DNA of 60,738 bases from Chara braunii (GCA_003427395.1 BFEA01000204.1:388012-448749); one strand, 5' to 3'. Shown: positions 21,824 to 34,014, counted from the stretch's first letter. Notes: generated by a model from the letters alone, not told the origin. Translations and numbers: made by a program.

Positions 21824-23120
21824 ATTTGAAGAGCCAACAGGGGTTGTTGAGAGGGAGGTCGTCCACGCTATAGAGACTATCCCAGGGTCTAGCATCCCAA
21901 AGGGTAGGATCTATAGGATGTCTCCGGGCGAGCTTGATGAGCTTCGCCGCCAACTCAAGGAACTCATAGAGAAGGGTTGGATCTCCCCTTGTGGGTCTCC
22001 AGTCTATTCGTTCCAAAGAAGGGAGGCACTTTGAGGATGTGCATTGATTATAGGGGCCTCAATGCCATCACAGTGAAGAACAGGGAGCCCCTACCGCGCA
22101 TCGACGATTTGCTTGATAGAGTGCAAAGGTGTCGGTACTTCAGTAAGATAGATCTGAAGTCCGGGTACCATCAGATTGCAATTCGGCCTGAGGATCAGCA
22201 CAAAACCACCTTTTGTGGTGATGCCATTTGGCCTGTGCAATGCTCCTGGCACCTTTCAGCACGCTACGAATCGGATCTTTCATGACTACTTAGACAAGTT
22301 TGTTATCGCGTACCTTGATGACATACTTGTCTTTAGTAGGACCGTCGAGGAGCACGTGGCACATCTAGATAAAGTCCTCAGTCTCCTTCGTCAGCACAAG
22401 TTCAAGAGTAACGGTGAGAAGTGCGAATTTGGCCGCACCCGTATCTTGTACTTGGGTCATGAGATTTATGCGGAAGGGTTGAAGCCCGATGACGCGAAGG
22501 TGGCCAGCATTCGTGATTGGCCACGTCCTCAGTCTGTGACTGAGATGAGATCTTTCTTAGGGATGACAAGCTACTATAGGACTTTCTTTAAGAACTATAA
22601 CATAGTGGCCGCCCCTTTGACTGATCTGACCCGCCTTGACACCCCATGGGAGTGGACAGACAAGTGCGAGGCTGCTTTCAGACATCTGAAGCATGCGTTG
22701 ACGCACTATGAGGTCTTGAAACTTCCCGATCCTAACAAGCCATTTGTAGTTACCACGGATGCCAGCCAATATGGCATTGGCGCCGTGCTTGCGCAGCAGG
22801 AGGGGCCAAAGTTGAGGCCAGTCGAGTACGTCCAAGAAAATGCCGTCTCAGAAGTTGGCAAAGTCCACCTATGAGAAGGAACTCTATGCGGTGTACAAGG
22901 CTCTAACCCATTGGAGGCACTATCTCCTTGGGAGGTTCTTCATCCTCAGGACTGATCATCATACCTTGAGATGGATGAGAACACAACCGGTGCTTTCTGA
23001 CGCTCTAAAGCATTGGATCGAAGTCACTGAGCAGTATGACTTTGACCTGCAGTATCTGAAAGGGGAGTACAACAAGGTTGTTGATGCCTTGTCGCGTAGA
23101 CCTGATTTCTCAGGTGCGCT
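21824..23120 (+). pseudogene. Reverse transcriptase and RNase H of element A
   Basis: RT starts with D-L-F-E-E-P-T-G and has V-P-K-K-G-G-T-L-R-M-C-I-D-Y-R-G-L-N, F-S-K-I-D-L-K-S-G-Y-H-Q-I (first catalytic Asp), M-P-F-G-L-C-N-A-P and Y-L-D-D-I-L-V-F-S (22311-22337), the Ty3/gypsy signature. A small deletion near 22210 removes the segment before V-V-M-P-F-G and shifts the frame. RNase H follows: T-T-D-A-S (Asp, near 22755), Y-E-K-E-L (Glu, near 22872), T-D-H-H-T-L (Asp, near 22950) and D-A-L-S-R-R at the end. A frameshift near 22840 splits RNase H. All catalytic residues are visible but in three frames. Confidence 0.85.
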
Positions 23121-23243
23121 GATAACTGAGTTCGATCTAACAAACGATGTAACTCGCTCTTTGGTGGAAGCCTATCGCAAGGACCAGTTTATGTCTGAGA
23201 TCATACGCAGACTAAGGACAAAAAAACTTCTACCGAGTTTGAG

Positions 23244-24621
23244 TTGGTCAACGGTTGCTGTTTTTTGAGAAGGCAGGGAATAAACGATTGTGTGCGTAGT
23301 TTGTTTTTAGGCGAGTGCCATGATGCCACCGGCCATTTTGGGTACAAGAAGACCGCAGCCAATCTGTTGCAGCAGTTCTGGTGGCCCACGATGATGCGAG
23401 ATGCCCAGCTGTATGTGGAGACATGTCAGGTCTGTCAGAGGGACAAGCCACGTACTCAGGCTCCTCTTGGGCTCCTGAATCCCCTTCCGATTCCGGAAAG
23501 GCCTGGTGAGAGTCTGTCCATGGACTTGGTCACCAGCAAGAGCGGGATGCGACACATCTTCGTCATCGTGGATAGATTTAGTAAGTATGCTAGGTTAGTA
23601 GCCATGCCGGAGACTTCGAAAACTGAGTACGTAATCATATTATTTAAAGAGAGTTAGGTCAGAGATTTTGGTTTGCCCAAATCCATAGTGAGTGACAGGG
23701 ATGTCCGATTCACTAGTGAGTTGTGGAAGGCTGCTGCTGCGGAGCAGGGAACCCAGTTGCAGATGACTTTTGGGAACCACCCAGAGGCCAATGACCAGGC
23801 CGAGCAACTGAACTGCGTTGTACAACACCTGTTGAGGCATTACATCAAGCCCAACCAGGTGGACTGGGATGAGAAGCTTGCTCTCATCGCCAGCCTGTAC
23901 AACAACGTTGTACACAGTGCTACCGGAGTGAGCCCACACAACTTACTGTTGACTTTCAAGCCTAGACTGCCCTTAGACTTCCTTCTTCCTGAGAATCAGT
24001 CAACTGCTGCACCAGGTACCTTAGAATTTGCCTATCGGTATGAAAAAAATTTGCAGCAGGCAGTAGAACAAATGCAGAAGGCACATGATAGAGTCTGAGA
24101 ATAAACACCGCCGCCCTTCTACGTTTCAGGTTGGGGACAGAGTCTGGGTAAAGTCCTCATAACTGGGACAGGAGTACGGGATTTCCCGCAAACTTATGCC
24201 TCAGTACCTTGGGCCTTGGGAAATCTTAGACGTTGTTGGGACTGATCCGGATGGGCCATCTTATGTAGTCCGGATCCCTGGTCATCTTCGCACTTACCCT
24301 GTCTTTCACGCCTCCAAACTTGCACCTTTCAAGGAAACAGATGAGTTTCCTTCTCGTCGCTCAATGCTGCCCCCAACCATGGATGGAGAAGTGGACATTG
24401 ATGACATAGTGGATCACAGGGAGCTGCCAGTTCCGAGAACCACAGGCAGGGAACGTCCTTCGAAGCCGAAGCTGCAGTACCGCGTTCGGTTCCGACATCA
24501 TACTGATCCAAAGGAGGACCGCTGGTTCACCCGTGAGGAACTCATGCAGACCGCTCCTCAAGCCGTAGCACATTACGAGAAATCTTTGCAGAAGGGAAAG
24601 CGCCAGGTTATTGAAGCTTGA
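23244..24621 (+). pseudogene. Integrase with chromodomain-like tail, element A
   Basis: 23244-23657 has the H-x-H...C-x2-C zinc-binding domain (H-D-A-T-G-H-F-G to C-Q-V-C-Q) and the first core Asp in S-M-D-L-V. A TAG at 23655-23657 interrupts it. 23673-24098 continues in another frame: S-D-R-D-V-R-F (second Asp) and the third acidic residue in Q-A-E-Q-L-N. After further stops and a frame change, 24196-24621 gives the C-terminal G-P-W-E-I-L domain, then V-D-I-D-D-I-V-D-H-R, Y-R-V-R-F and R-W-F-T-R-E-E-L, a chromodomain-like fold. Chromodomains guide chromoviruses to marked chromatin. It ends 37 bases before the 3' LTR. Confidence 0.82.
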
Positions 24622-24647
24622 ACTTCTCAGAGGACTATCGAAGTTAT

Positions 24648-24658
24648 GGAGGAGGGAA
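24648..24658 (+). promoter_or_regulatory. Polypurine tract of element A
   Basis: Ggaggagggaa abuts the TG of the 3' LTR. This is the plus-strand primer site expected in LTR retrotransposons. Confidence 0.85.
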
Positions 24659-25542
24659 TGCGAGGCTGAAGCCCCGATGAGCCCCCTTTCAGGCCCTACC
24701 ATGCAGCACGTCGGCCGCCCTAAGTGAAGGCAGGCTCGACGAGGGCCTGAGGGCCCTTATTTTGGTCACCACGCAACTCAGGAAATTCAGGCAGTTGCGC
24801 AGCGCCAGTTGGTTGAAGGAACCCACACCCTGGGCAGTCTGTGTTGGATCGAAGGCAGGCCCTGGCTTGGATTCGGGATGTGGGCCTAACACAGGCCGTT
24901 GACAGTTGGGCGCGAGCAACCACTACAGGCCCAGGGCCTAAGATGTGCGGACCTACCGGAAGCTTCTTGGGAAAGGCCCAGTGCAGCCTGGGACAGCAAG
25001 CAGGTAGGCCACTTCCATATAGCAAAGGGCCTGCCTCCGCATTGGGCATTCGGGTGCTGGTTGCATGCTGCTCTAGAAGCTGGCCAGCGCTCACGCGCTC
25101 ACAGGCGAGCTGGAAGGCGCAAGCAGCCATAGCCAAGCTGCGCTGCTGTAGGCTAGGTGGGGCACAGGGTGGTCCTTGGGTGCATGTGGCATCTGTGTGT
25201 TGGGAAACGAGGTTGTGAGTGAAGCGAGAGACATACCTGGTGCTGCCGCTATCTGCTCGTACTTCGGTTAAGTTGTTGTCGTCATCTTCAACATTGTAGT
25301 ATAGGCTAGATAGGATCTGCTATCTGTAGTCTGGGCGCCGAGCACCAGATATAATATCAACATTGGTTCTTCGTTGATGATGATGATGGGACTATTTCAA
25401 CATTGTCAATTATGAACTCTTGGTGTGCTCTTATTTGGTGAAACTCGTGATGCAATTCTGTTGTTGGTTCGAGGTCACGACTATCTAGTCTCTTATGATG
25501 TTGTTTGATTGTTGAAGTTCGCTATTGCTCATCTTCCTTGCA
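24659..25542 (+). repeat. 3' LTR of element A
   Basis: 884 bp, TG to CA, direct repeat of 11527-12467, followed at once by the target duplication caag (25543-25546). Confidence 0.92.
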
Positions 25543-25662
25543 CAAGGTTAAATTAGGGAAAAATGAGAACTCTCGATAATCTCAGAGAGTGCACATAGAG
25601 AGAGCTTGGCCAAAACTAATCACGAGTCCTCACTCATCCCTCTGAACCTCACACTCAATCTC

Positions 25663-26808
25663 TCATTTTGTTGTATGTCTCTTGTGCTTCGAGCCAAGTC
25701 TCTGTACCTTCTGAGGTTGTGGTCTCTCGATGTAGAGCCACCTGAAGCCTGCTAGTTCGGAGCATTTCCATCCAAGTAACATGACATGGAAGTCAAACAT
25801 AGCACAAAACTCCTCCCATAGAGTAGGAAGGTATGGTTGAGAGAAAATCCCTCGTATGAGATGTCGAAACTCGGATGGCTCAGTGACCACCGCGTAGTCA
25901 ATCACTGCAGGAGAAATGTACCTCCTGGCCAGATCTACCAGTTCACCCCAATAAGAACCATCGGTGAGAGTAAAAGGAACTGGAGGCTTGGGGTAATCTG
26001 TGTAGAGCTTTGGTCCAAAACTACAGATCAGCTTGGTACCATTCTCATCAAATTCTCTCTCTTTCTCTTCAAGGTACCTGACTGCCGGGATCCAGACCGA
26101 GTCGCAATGCTCATGGGTTCCCTTACCCTTCTTCAAATGAACTCTCAGGTCATGAATGGTACCTCTTGCAAACTCAGTACGGACAACAAAGATTGACAGG
26201 TCTTCTCGTCTGAAACCCACTACACTGACATATTGATATTGGAAGGCCTCCTTGAGACCAATCTGATTGAGGCTGGCCAAAACTGTTCCACTTACAAGAA
26301 ATGACTGAACTGTACTCATGTGTTGCAGTGGCTATAAAGGCTGACCCAATGTCTTTGTGGGAAAACGCTGCTCGTCTGAAAACTGATCTTTTGAGACAAG
26401 CAAAGATGATCGAGTGCTGATTGACATATGGTTGAACGGTCCTGGGATAATAGATCATTGAACACCGGTCACATAGTGGCGGAATGCTAAAAAAAAGTTA
26501 CTGATCGTTGGTTGTTATTCGCAGTTTGAAATGCTGATTGTGAAACTTCAGTATCTTTGTGCTCACTTGAGTTTTGCCCGGACTTGCTCCACTGTTTCTA
26601 GGAATGAGCCGGTGCTGTTTAGCTTACCGTCATAGCCGTAAAAGTAGGACACATATTCTATATACCTCTCTTCCTTGACTCTCCGGACTGCATGTTCTCG
26701 ATCAGTCTGACTATGAGAATCCATGTCTCGGCATGCCTCTTCTTCCCATCCTTCTACTCCATCTCGGTAATTGGCGTAGGACATCACCAGGGTATCACTG
26801 CTTTGCAT
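25663..26808 (-). CDS. Predicted three-exon host gene, function unknown
   Basis: Three minus-strand exons are proposed: 26808-26567, 26486-26296 and 26219-25663. Intron 1 (80 nt) begins GTGAGC and ends in a T-rich tract plus AG. Intron 2 (76 nt) begins GTAAGT and ends GTAG. The exon lengths 242, 191 and 557 sum to 990, exactly 330 codons with the stop, and the phases agree at both junctions; exon 2 is open only in the frame this predicts. The product would be 329 residues, soluble and without signal peptide. It includes an acidic N-terminal part with Y-I-E-Y-V-S-Y-F-Y-G-Y, a Cys pair C-D-R-C and G-F-R-R-E-D-L-S-I-F, and ends in a basic tail. I do not recognise the family. Exon 1 may not be the first. 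No transposon motif is present, and the codons look unlike the decayed elements around it. Confidence 0.55.
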
Positions 26809-26819
26809 GATTCCCGAGG

Positions 26820-29800
26820 AAAGAAAACGGAAGTCCTGCTAGTCATAGCGTTAGTGTAAAGTAGGGTTTGTTAGGTTCCGACTGTTTTGTTGTAGTTGAA
26901 CACTGCTAAGATTTTCCGTCTGGGCCGTTTGCCCGCTGCATGTCCTCAACCAATAAGAACCAAGGTTACACAGCTTTCGTTTGCTTACTGTATGTGCGTT
27001 CCAGATCATTGACCTCGCCTCCGCCTTGTCTCACTCTGCTTGTGTGCAGCACACGGGCGTCACTGGTACTAGCGCACAAGTTAAATCGTGGCTTGGTCAG
27101 TGAATCTCTACCCTGCTGTAACATAGAGTGTCGCCTACTGCCGCTTGTATTGAGTCGTGACACTGGATATCTCGGGCAGCAGGACTGAATTTGATGGAAT
27201 GCAAGATGCTTTGCAGTGTCATTCACTAGGGAGCGAGCATACCTTTCTTTCTGGAGCTCATGCCCTGATCTCGATAACAGACTGGAATGACGAAATCGTA
27301 TAAATAACCCTTACAGTCTTGATTTTAATGATGACCCGCACGCTCGATTGATATTTTTTCCTCATGTCATACGAAAACTCTCCTGTTTGTTTCGTTCTCT
27401 TTCGTCCTATCACGTAAGTTAGCTACAAAATGTTTTCCTTCGCTTCCCCTCCCCTACTCTTCAGGTCTCCCCTAGTCTGTCCATTTGAGTTAAGACGTCT
27501 ATGACTGTGAGGATCAGGGGTGGTTGTTCTGCAATCTGCGATCTCTAGTAATCGTTAGTTGTCGGGGCAGCCGGGGGAACATGCAGTAATTGACTCGCAC
27601 TACAATCTGCATTGTGCCAACCCTTTTACAACTTAAGGCATGCGCTCCCATGAGCCGTATGCCTCAAATAACTCAGATAACGCCTGCCTCCTTACAACAG
27701 ATAGTAGTCCATACAGGACAGGGCCTTCCTGATCAGATGACGACGATCAGAGGAATCAACCACATATAAACTTTAACGTTGACCCAATGACTATCTGTTC
27801 TTAAAATAGTATACAGACCCCCCTTCTCTCAAGGCGTCAGTGTTGGCTAGGAGTAGGCCACGTCCTGAACGGTGAATGAGCACGAGCAGCTTCAAATACC
27901 ATACCATCAGGATTACGGTATGCTCAGATGTAGAAGGGTACTTTGAAACCTGGACAAGGCCAGCACTGGGATTTCTCACACGTAACAACACTTCGTCTTA
28001 TCAAGCACCCTAAACACACTTGCCTTAGCTGTATGACCTATCCATATTCTGCATACCATAACAAGGCTTAACCCTGATCATTCTTATTAAGGGAGCTCAA
28101 GGCATTTGATCTAATCAAACCCAGTTCATTGGGTTTGCTTGCAAGGTTACTCTGTACTCGGCGTTACGGCCGCGAGCGTGAGTTTGTTCTCGCTCGAGAC
28201 CGCGTATGCATTAAGATATCCACATGTAAAGTGCGGTCTATGATTAACACGAGTCGAGACCTTAGGCATATTGCGTGAACCCTGTCCGCATTCTGCACAA
28301 CATAGTGTCAAGCAAGACCGATGCATGCGCACAACACAGGTGAGTTACTGATGGTAATCCCGGTAGCTTATGACGTCTGGGTTCAGTCGAGAGCTTTTCC
28401 CAATCTCACATACAGCGCAGAAGCCCCCCATTGAGCATCTCATGTCTGCTCATTGCCATGGGATACGAAAGGGTTAACACACACTTGTCCGTATGCCAAG
28501 CAGGACAAGGTCCTTTTGTCACCATCAAATAGTAATTTAACTGGGAGGTAAGCAACTCTTCGTAATATCTTCGTCTTCCCCATCAACAGGATAGAGTAAC
28601 GCGGACAAGTATCAACCCACTAAACTCTCAGATCCGGTCACCAAAGTTGAGTTTCTTATTGGTTCTGCTCACAGTCGGCTATGGCACTCGCTTAATCATG
28701 TAAGGGCTGCTCCCTTCGACTTTCTAAAAGCCAGCAATGACGTGCATAACCATAGCCAAAGGTTTCATTTCCTGCAACCTATCAACCAAAACCTGCCAGC
28801 TTCCCCAGTAATTATTGAGCAATAAAAGAAAGAAAGGCGGTACTCAGAAGAAAGGGGCTCAGAGGAGTGAAAACTCGGCTGCTGAAAGTAATTTTCATGA
28901 CTAAATGCCCTTACGATATCACTTTTGGTCTCATCTAGCAGGAATCTCTCCGAGTCAACAATCATAGGCTTTATGGGTAGGATGGTGGGTGCAGCACAAG
29001 CGAGTGAGTACAGTAAGTTATAGGTCGACTAACTCAATTACGAATTCCAATAGATCACGAAAGTGTCTGTGAGCCTACGGACGCCATAGCCCCTTGACCT
29101 TACTGATCACAGGAATACACACACCAAGCAAGGTGACATAACTTTATCAGACACTGGTATTCGTTAAAACTTCAGTGAGTGATACCATCAGACTCGAGTT
29201 CACGCATTACCCCAGAAATTCCCTGATAGCCTTGTAACATAAACAACTCATCAAACCGTGCAAACTCACATTACACCTCAACAGATGACGTCAACAATAA
29301 ACGAGGAGTGGGACTGTTCGATGAGTGCATGAGCGAAGGAATTGCTAATTGATACTTCACCCATAATGTTGGCAAAGATGTTTGCAACGACGACACCAGG
29401 TTTGTAACTATCCCGTGTTACTCGCTCAATGGGCATTCTATGCAAGATTCATCTGATCGTGTAGTACTCGCTTCGCAACTTTCACATTCACATGAACAAT
29501 GACTGAAGTGCTTCAAACACGTACATAGCCTAAATCTCTAACTCTCCCGCTGATCAGCGAGTCAAACAGGCATCTCGACATGCATCCTTCCCATAGCAAT
29601 ACCTGATAAAACCATGCTCTGAGTCGAAGTTTAATTGAAACTTTCACCTGGCTAGTCACGCATCTCGCGTCACCCCAAAGAGTCACAAGGGAGCTCTTTC
29701 CCTCTGATCATTGTCATTAAACAACAGCTCGACTAATCTTGGATATTGCATGAGAGACGACCGCCTGTAAGTCCTAGGGTGTAACTCCTACCAATTCCTG

Positions 29801-31100
29801 CTTCATTCACAATATCCCCAGTCACTAACCATACCACATCGAGAATACCACTGCGAAATCAGATCGACTCATAGAATGGGAGTGGCAAGGATTATGGCTC
29901 AAGAACCACTAGAGTAAGAACTAGTAGGGACTACGAGCTTTGCGGTTGAGCCGTTTGCACAAGGCATGACAAGAAGCGTTAGTCCATTCTTCCCTTCGTA
30001 TACCTTATTGGTGTTGTCCCGCCTACTTACTCTCTTTGATCGCATCGGGACTAAGGGGGTAATACCATGGACGAAGCCAAAATCAAGCGACGCGTCACGC
30101 CTGTTTCATCCATCCCCATGAGAAACACTAATCCCATAATCAGTCGCCCAAGAGTATGCAAACTAGCCGAACCATTCAAGGGCGGATCGCCGAAAGCTCT
30201 AGCAGAAGCTCTCTCTCTCTCTCTCTTTCGTGCATCACTTGGCGTTGTCGTAGTATGACTATCACCAGTCGCGCGACTATCTTGGCACGCGCAAAATCGT
30301 CCCTCTATTTCCGACAGTGATTAGTGATTGAGCAGCAGACTGCATAGATGCAGGCGAAGTCTAGAGGGCGATCGAGCACCGAACACGCCTTAACGTGATC
30401 GCCAAGTACACATGACTTCTCCCTCCTTTCTCTCCCATGCGTGCCACTCACTCACGTGTGTACACACCTCTTCGTTGGTCTCTTCACAACACAATACCAC
30501 ACTAATCACACGTAGACAGCACAAGGCACGCCCACAAAGTCCTCGTCTGCGCACTCTGAGAGGCCATGATGACGACCACGAACCTATGCACATGTATTTA
30601 TGTGTCTCGACTATGGTGAGAGTAAGATATGAGGTGACCGCCAGCACGCGACGTTTTGTCCCAAGACGTCAGCAAGAAAGATGGACGATTCCGTTCCCAG
30701 AGTGTCTGACCTCGTCTAGATTCCCTCTCTCCCTCTACCATGTACATGCTAAGGCTAGAGCATCGTCACGCTGACCACACAGGGACCGCCAAGGTTAGAG
30801 ACGAAGACTGCCCAAGCAGCGCGCAAATCAAGTAAAGAAACAGCTGGCGTCGATTGAGTCAACCTGCCACCATAGCGTTCACGCGTCACGCACAACTCTT
30901 CTCTCTCCCAATCATGTGTGAAGCCCCTTGAAAACTGCCCACTCCCGGTCGCTTTCTCACAACCACCCAGCGGGCTTGGTCTCGTCGTCACCTCAAGTTC
31001 CCCTTTTTAGCTTTCTGCGCGTGGGAGTCAACGTTGACGTCAGCACCCTGAGCATTCTTTGCACTTGCACATGCCCCCTGTCTAGTCTCTCTTGCGTGCA
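26820..31100. other. About 4.3 kb without convincing genes
   Basis: Only short frames under about 120 codons occur, and none has a recognisable motif. There is no LTR pair, poly(A) tract or RNA gene that I can see. A small hairpin with arms aaaccca/tgggttt lies near 28120, and (CT) repeats near 30211. The composition is more even than in the flanking elements. It could be promoter and intergenic DNA or very old repeats. Confidence 0.5.
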
Positions 31101-31145
31101 TGAATAGTCCATCGTGCCTCTGTCACTGTAATCATCTTCGCGCGC

Positions 31146-31580
31146 TCAATCCCTCCGCTGGGCCGAACTGGCCTCTGGCCCGTCCTCTACCGACTCGGCC
31201 GGCGGATGCTCCCTCCTCCACTGTTCCAGTCCGTGCCAGGACTGCGTCTGCGCGTCGCTGGCTTCAGACTCGGCCTCTGAGTCTCGGTCCAGCTCCTGCT
31301 GCTCCCACTCAGTCGTGATCGTGGAGGTCTCTTCCTCGTGATAAGTGACAGTAACCTTCAGGGCTGCAGTCACTCCATCCCTCCTGCACCTCCGCTCGGC
31401 TCGGTTGTGAGCCTCTGTGACTACCCCCTGTACTTTCTCATCCTCCCTCATCTCCTGTTCTTTCCCTCCGTAGACATTTATCTTTAACCTTGCCTGCCCG
31501 TCACTTTTACTATAGCTCAGGCAGGCGTCCACTGTAGCCCCCTCTTCGCGCATAGGCTCCCAGCTCCAGTAGAACCTCAA
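31146..31580 (-). CDS. Hypothetical acidic ORF, possible exon
   Basis: 144 codons, rich in Glu, Arg, Ser and Thr, with no transmembrane segment. The middle (A-L-K-V-T-V-T-Y-H-E-E-E) could form beta strands; the C-terminal third is acidic and probably disordered. No family recognised and no clear splice signals. It may be chance in a GC-rich stretch. Confidence 0.25.
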   Translation of the reverse strand: MRFYWSWEPMREEGATVDACLSYSKSDGQARLKINVYGGKEQEMREDEKVQGVVTEAHNRAERRCRRDGVTAALKVTVTYHEEETSTITTEWEQQELDRDSEAESEASDAQTQSWHGLEQWRREHPPAESVEDGPEASSAQRRD

Positions 31581-32822
31581 GTGCCCTGCCTATAGCCAAA
31601 AAGGCCATTGCTACGCGCCATAGCCGCTCCTCAATTGAAAGACCGTGCACAGTGTTAGGCTACCGGCTCCAGAATTGCCAAAACCGGGTACAGGGCCCAT
31701 GCGTACGCAGACGAAATCACTCGCTCACTTCGCCGCCCGGTCCTCCTTCTTTGGCTCACCCGTACTCAGCGCAACGGGATTGCCTGTACCCGAGTAGCCA
31801 ATAACACAACTCCCTTCTCTTTTATAGGACCTCTACCTACCGCGATCCCCGTGTTCTGAATGAGGGATTTAATTCGGCCAACATTTAAGTTATGAACATT
31901 AATAATTAGATCTTAGAAAAATGAGTAAGAGATAAAATATAATTTAGAGGAAGAAAGAAGATAAAAGACCACACCCCAACGGTCATATTATGAGCAGAAC
32001 TCTCTGCCGTCCATGGCAGCCCCTTCGTTTCTGAGTGACATATTTGCTGGTGCGGCAGTCCCATAGCGGAATGCCGCCCAACACTTCACTTCCTTCATAG
32101 GGCACTTACGGGATACCGCTAATGGGTACCCGTATCCGATGGTAAGGAGGGGGCCTATGACCTCCCACCTGGGGGGGTGATAGGCTTCCTACCGAAGCGG
32201 CCACGGATTACCCCTCTTTTGGGGTCTCACCGGGCGGCGCTCAGCCAAACAGGTCAGTCACAATGCGATACTTGAAGGGTGGGGTTAGTCCAGACCACCA
32301 GACTTCAATCGAAGTTCGAAAATGAAACGTAAAAAAAAATCAGAGGCAGAGAAAGAAAAAATAAAATACAAGAAGGAAAGATACGTACCGCCGCTAGATC
32401 TTTCCAGTTAACAAAAACCATAATTCGATAAATGCATTTTTAGTCTCTCCTTTTTCCTTCTTTTTATTTTCTTTCCGGAGCTTTCTCCCCCCTTTTCTTT
32501 TAATAGTGACCATCGCTTCTGCACCTACCCCAGAACTCGACTATAGGGGCCCGACGTGCAGTTGGGAAAAACAGATCGACTATCACTATCCCTCTTCTGC
32601 ACTTAGCCCAGATCATGACCATTGGGGCCCAACGCGCGGCTAACCGTGCTACCCCTTTTCTAACACGTTAGGCAACCCCGACGGTCACTTCAGGTACGGG
32701 GCGGCACACTGTAAGGCAGGGTACTGAACCTACGCAGTACCATTGGAAAGCCCAGTATCTGGGCCTGTCAGTTCCACACGACCCTGTGGACTGGTACTGG
32801 GCTTACAGCGGTAAGTGAGCGG
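31581..32822. other. Spacer, GC-skewed blocks and an A-rich segment
   Basis: No gene seen. GC-rich text around 32040-32260 is followed by an A/T-rich part (32320-32500) and two near-repeats of a phrase cttctgcac.ta.ccca (32515 and 32595), hinting at an old duplicated unit of about 80 bp. Confidence 0.4.
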
Positions 32823-33203
32823 ATGGACTGGTACGCAGCGGAGGGCGGGGACACCGCGCCCTCCGACAACGGGCCGCGCGGGGAGTGGAAACACTTTCCC
32901 TTGGTTTCCAGAAACCGCTGCGCACGCCTGTGGGATTCCGTGGACCACATTTTGGAACTCTTCGCCGCTGTGGGGTCCCTCTCTAAGATTCTTGTGTTCC
33001 TATCTCAACTTTCAAAAATCTCCAAAAAATTTGGATCTCCCCCTTTGCAAGTCGAAACCTTAAGGACACAGCTCTCACCTGAGACAAAAGAGAGTATGAA
33101 TTTCATTCACGTTGCAGGAACTTTTCACTCTGCATGGTTTGCTTCTTCTTATATTCTGCAAATTGAAGGTTGGCTTCACGAGTTGTTTAATAATGCAAAG
33201 TGA
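32823..33203 (+). CDS. Hypothetical ORF of 126 codons
   Basis: The frame has a charged N-terminal part, a hydrophobic helix-like stretch (H-I-L-E-L-F-A-A-V-G-S-L-S-K-I-L-V-F-L) and a C-terminal amphipathic segment. I do not recognise it. It lies 350 bp upstream of better-supported exons on the same strand and could belong to the same gene, but I see no clear splice pair that joins them. Confidence 0.25.
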   Translation: MDWYAAEGGDTAPSDNGPRGEWKHFPLVSRNRCARLWDSVDHILELFAAVGSLSKILVFLSQLSKISKKFGSPPLQVETLRTQLSPETKESMNFIHVAGTFHSAWFASSYILQIEGWLHELFNNAK

Positions 33204-33557
33204 TTGAAAGACAGAAGAAGGGAGGACTTGTCAGACCCAAGTATGACTTCAGTGACATATGAAGAAGAGCGAGTTTACTGCTGGTCCAGATTTGTTCCAC
33301 CTTAAGCCTGGTCCAGACTCGTTCCACCCCAAGCCTGCCCGTTCACCCACCCACCCAAGCTTTTGATAGAAGCATTTCTTTCTCTATCCCATAAAAGTTT
33401 ACATTTGGCATTTGCATATGAGTTGCAATTTGTTATTCTTCTCCTTGATGATGATGACCTGACATAAAGCGTTTTGCTGGGCTGGGGATTCTTTGCTCAT
33501 TACTAAGAGCTTTCTCATTCTACACCACCCATCCATGCCCATGACAAGGGAATGCAG

Positions 33558-34014
33558 CTGGGGGCCAGCGAGGCAAGGATCTTACGAGTGGCAACAGTGC
33601 TGCCAGTCTCAGGAGTGCAGCCAGCAGTCGCAACGGCAAACCCAAGAAGGACGGCGAGATGAACAGAGACGACAGGCCTGTCAAACTGGAGATCATGGTG
33701 GAAATCGAAGAAGGACAACTAGGCCAGATTGCATTCCGTGAAGGTGACTCGCCTAGAGCCCTTGCAGAGAAGTTCTGCAAGAAGCATGGACTTGACTCCA
33801 ATGTGATTGAGCCACTGTCGGAGCACATCAGGACAAGCATCAACCAGATTCAGTAAGTCTATCTAACATTCTCCCGTGGACCATCTTCAAACCTCTGACG
33901 ACTCTTAGTATTGTGAAGGACCAGGAACGTAGCATATCACCAACTGCCTTTTCAAAAAGAAGAGGAACGTCCCCAAAACATCAAGCCTCCCATAAATGCT
34001 CCACTGTGCTGTGA
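33558..34014 (+). CDS. Two predicted exons of a host gene, C-terminal end
   Basis: Exon 33558-33852 follows an AG after a pyrimidine-rich stretch and ends at GTAAGT (33853). A 56-nt intron ends CTTAG (33908), and exon 33909-34014 continues in phase to a TGA. The first exon gives a Ser/Lys-rich linker, then a compact domain: V-K-L-E-I-M-V-E-I, G-Q-I-A-F-R-E-G-D-S-P-R-A-L-A-E-K-F, H-G-L, and a final amphipathic helix. This strand-strand-helix layout with G-D-S-P...L-A..F resembles small C-terminal modules I associate with cytoskeletal or flagellar proteins, but I cannot name the family. The second exon adds a short basic tail; if unspliced, the protein would stop at once with TAA. Upstream exons must exist, because the first exon begins inside a codon. 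Confidence 0.5.

Larger units (their letters stand above)
11527..25542 (+). mobile_element. LTR retrotransposon A (Ty3/gypsy chromovirus) carrying a nested Penelope-like element
   Basis: Two direct repeats of about 0.9 kb (11527-12467, 24659-25542), both starting TG and ending CA, enclose gag, protease, RT, RNase H, integrase and a chromodomain-like tail in Ty3/gypsy order. A tRNA-Met primer site follows the left LTR and a polypurine tract abuts the right one. The 4 bases caag lie directly outside both ends (11523-11526, 25543-25546) as a target duplication. The LTRs differ by several indels and many substitutions, so the insertion is not young. Without the nested element (12959-18415) it would be about 8.6 kb. 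All ORFs are interrupted. Confidence 0.9.

Noticed and set aside
11522-25547. 5-bp target duplication acaag for element A
   Set aside because: It requires ending the LTR at GC instead of CA; with TG...CA ends the match is 4 bp (caag), in line with element C and the solo LTR.
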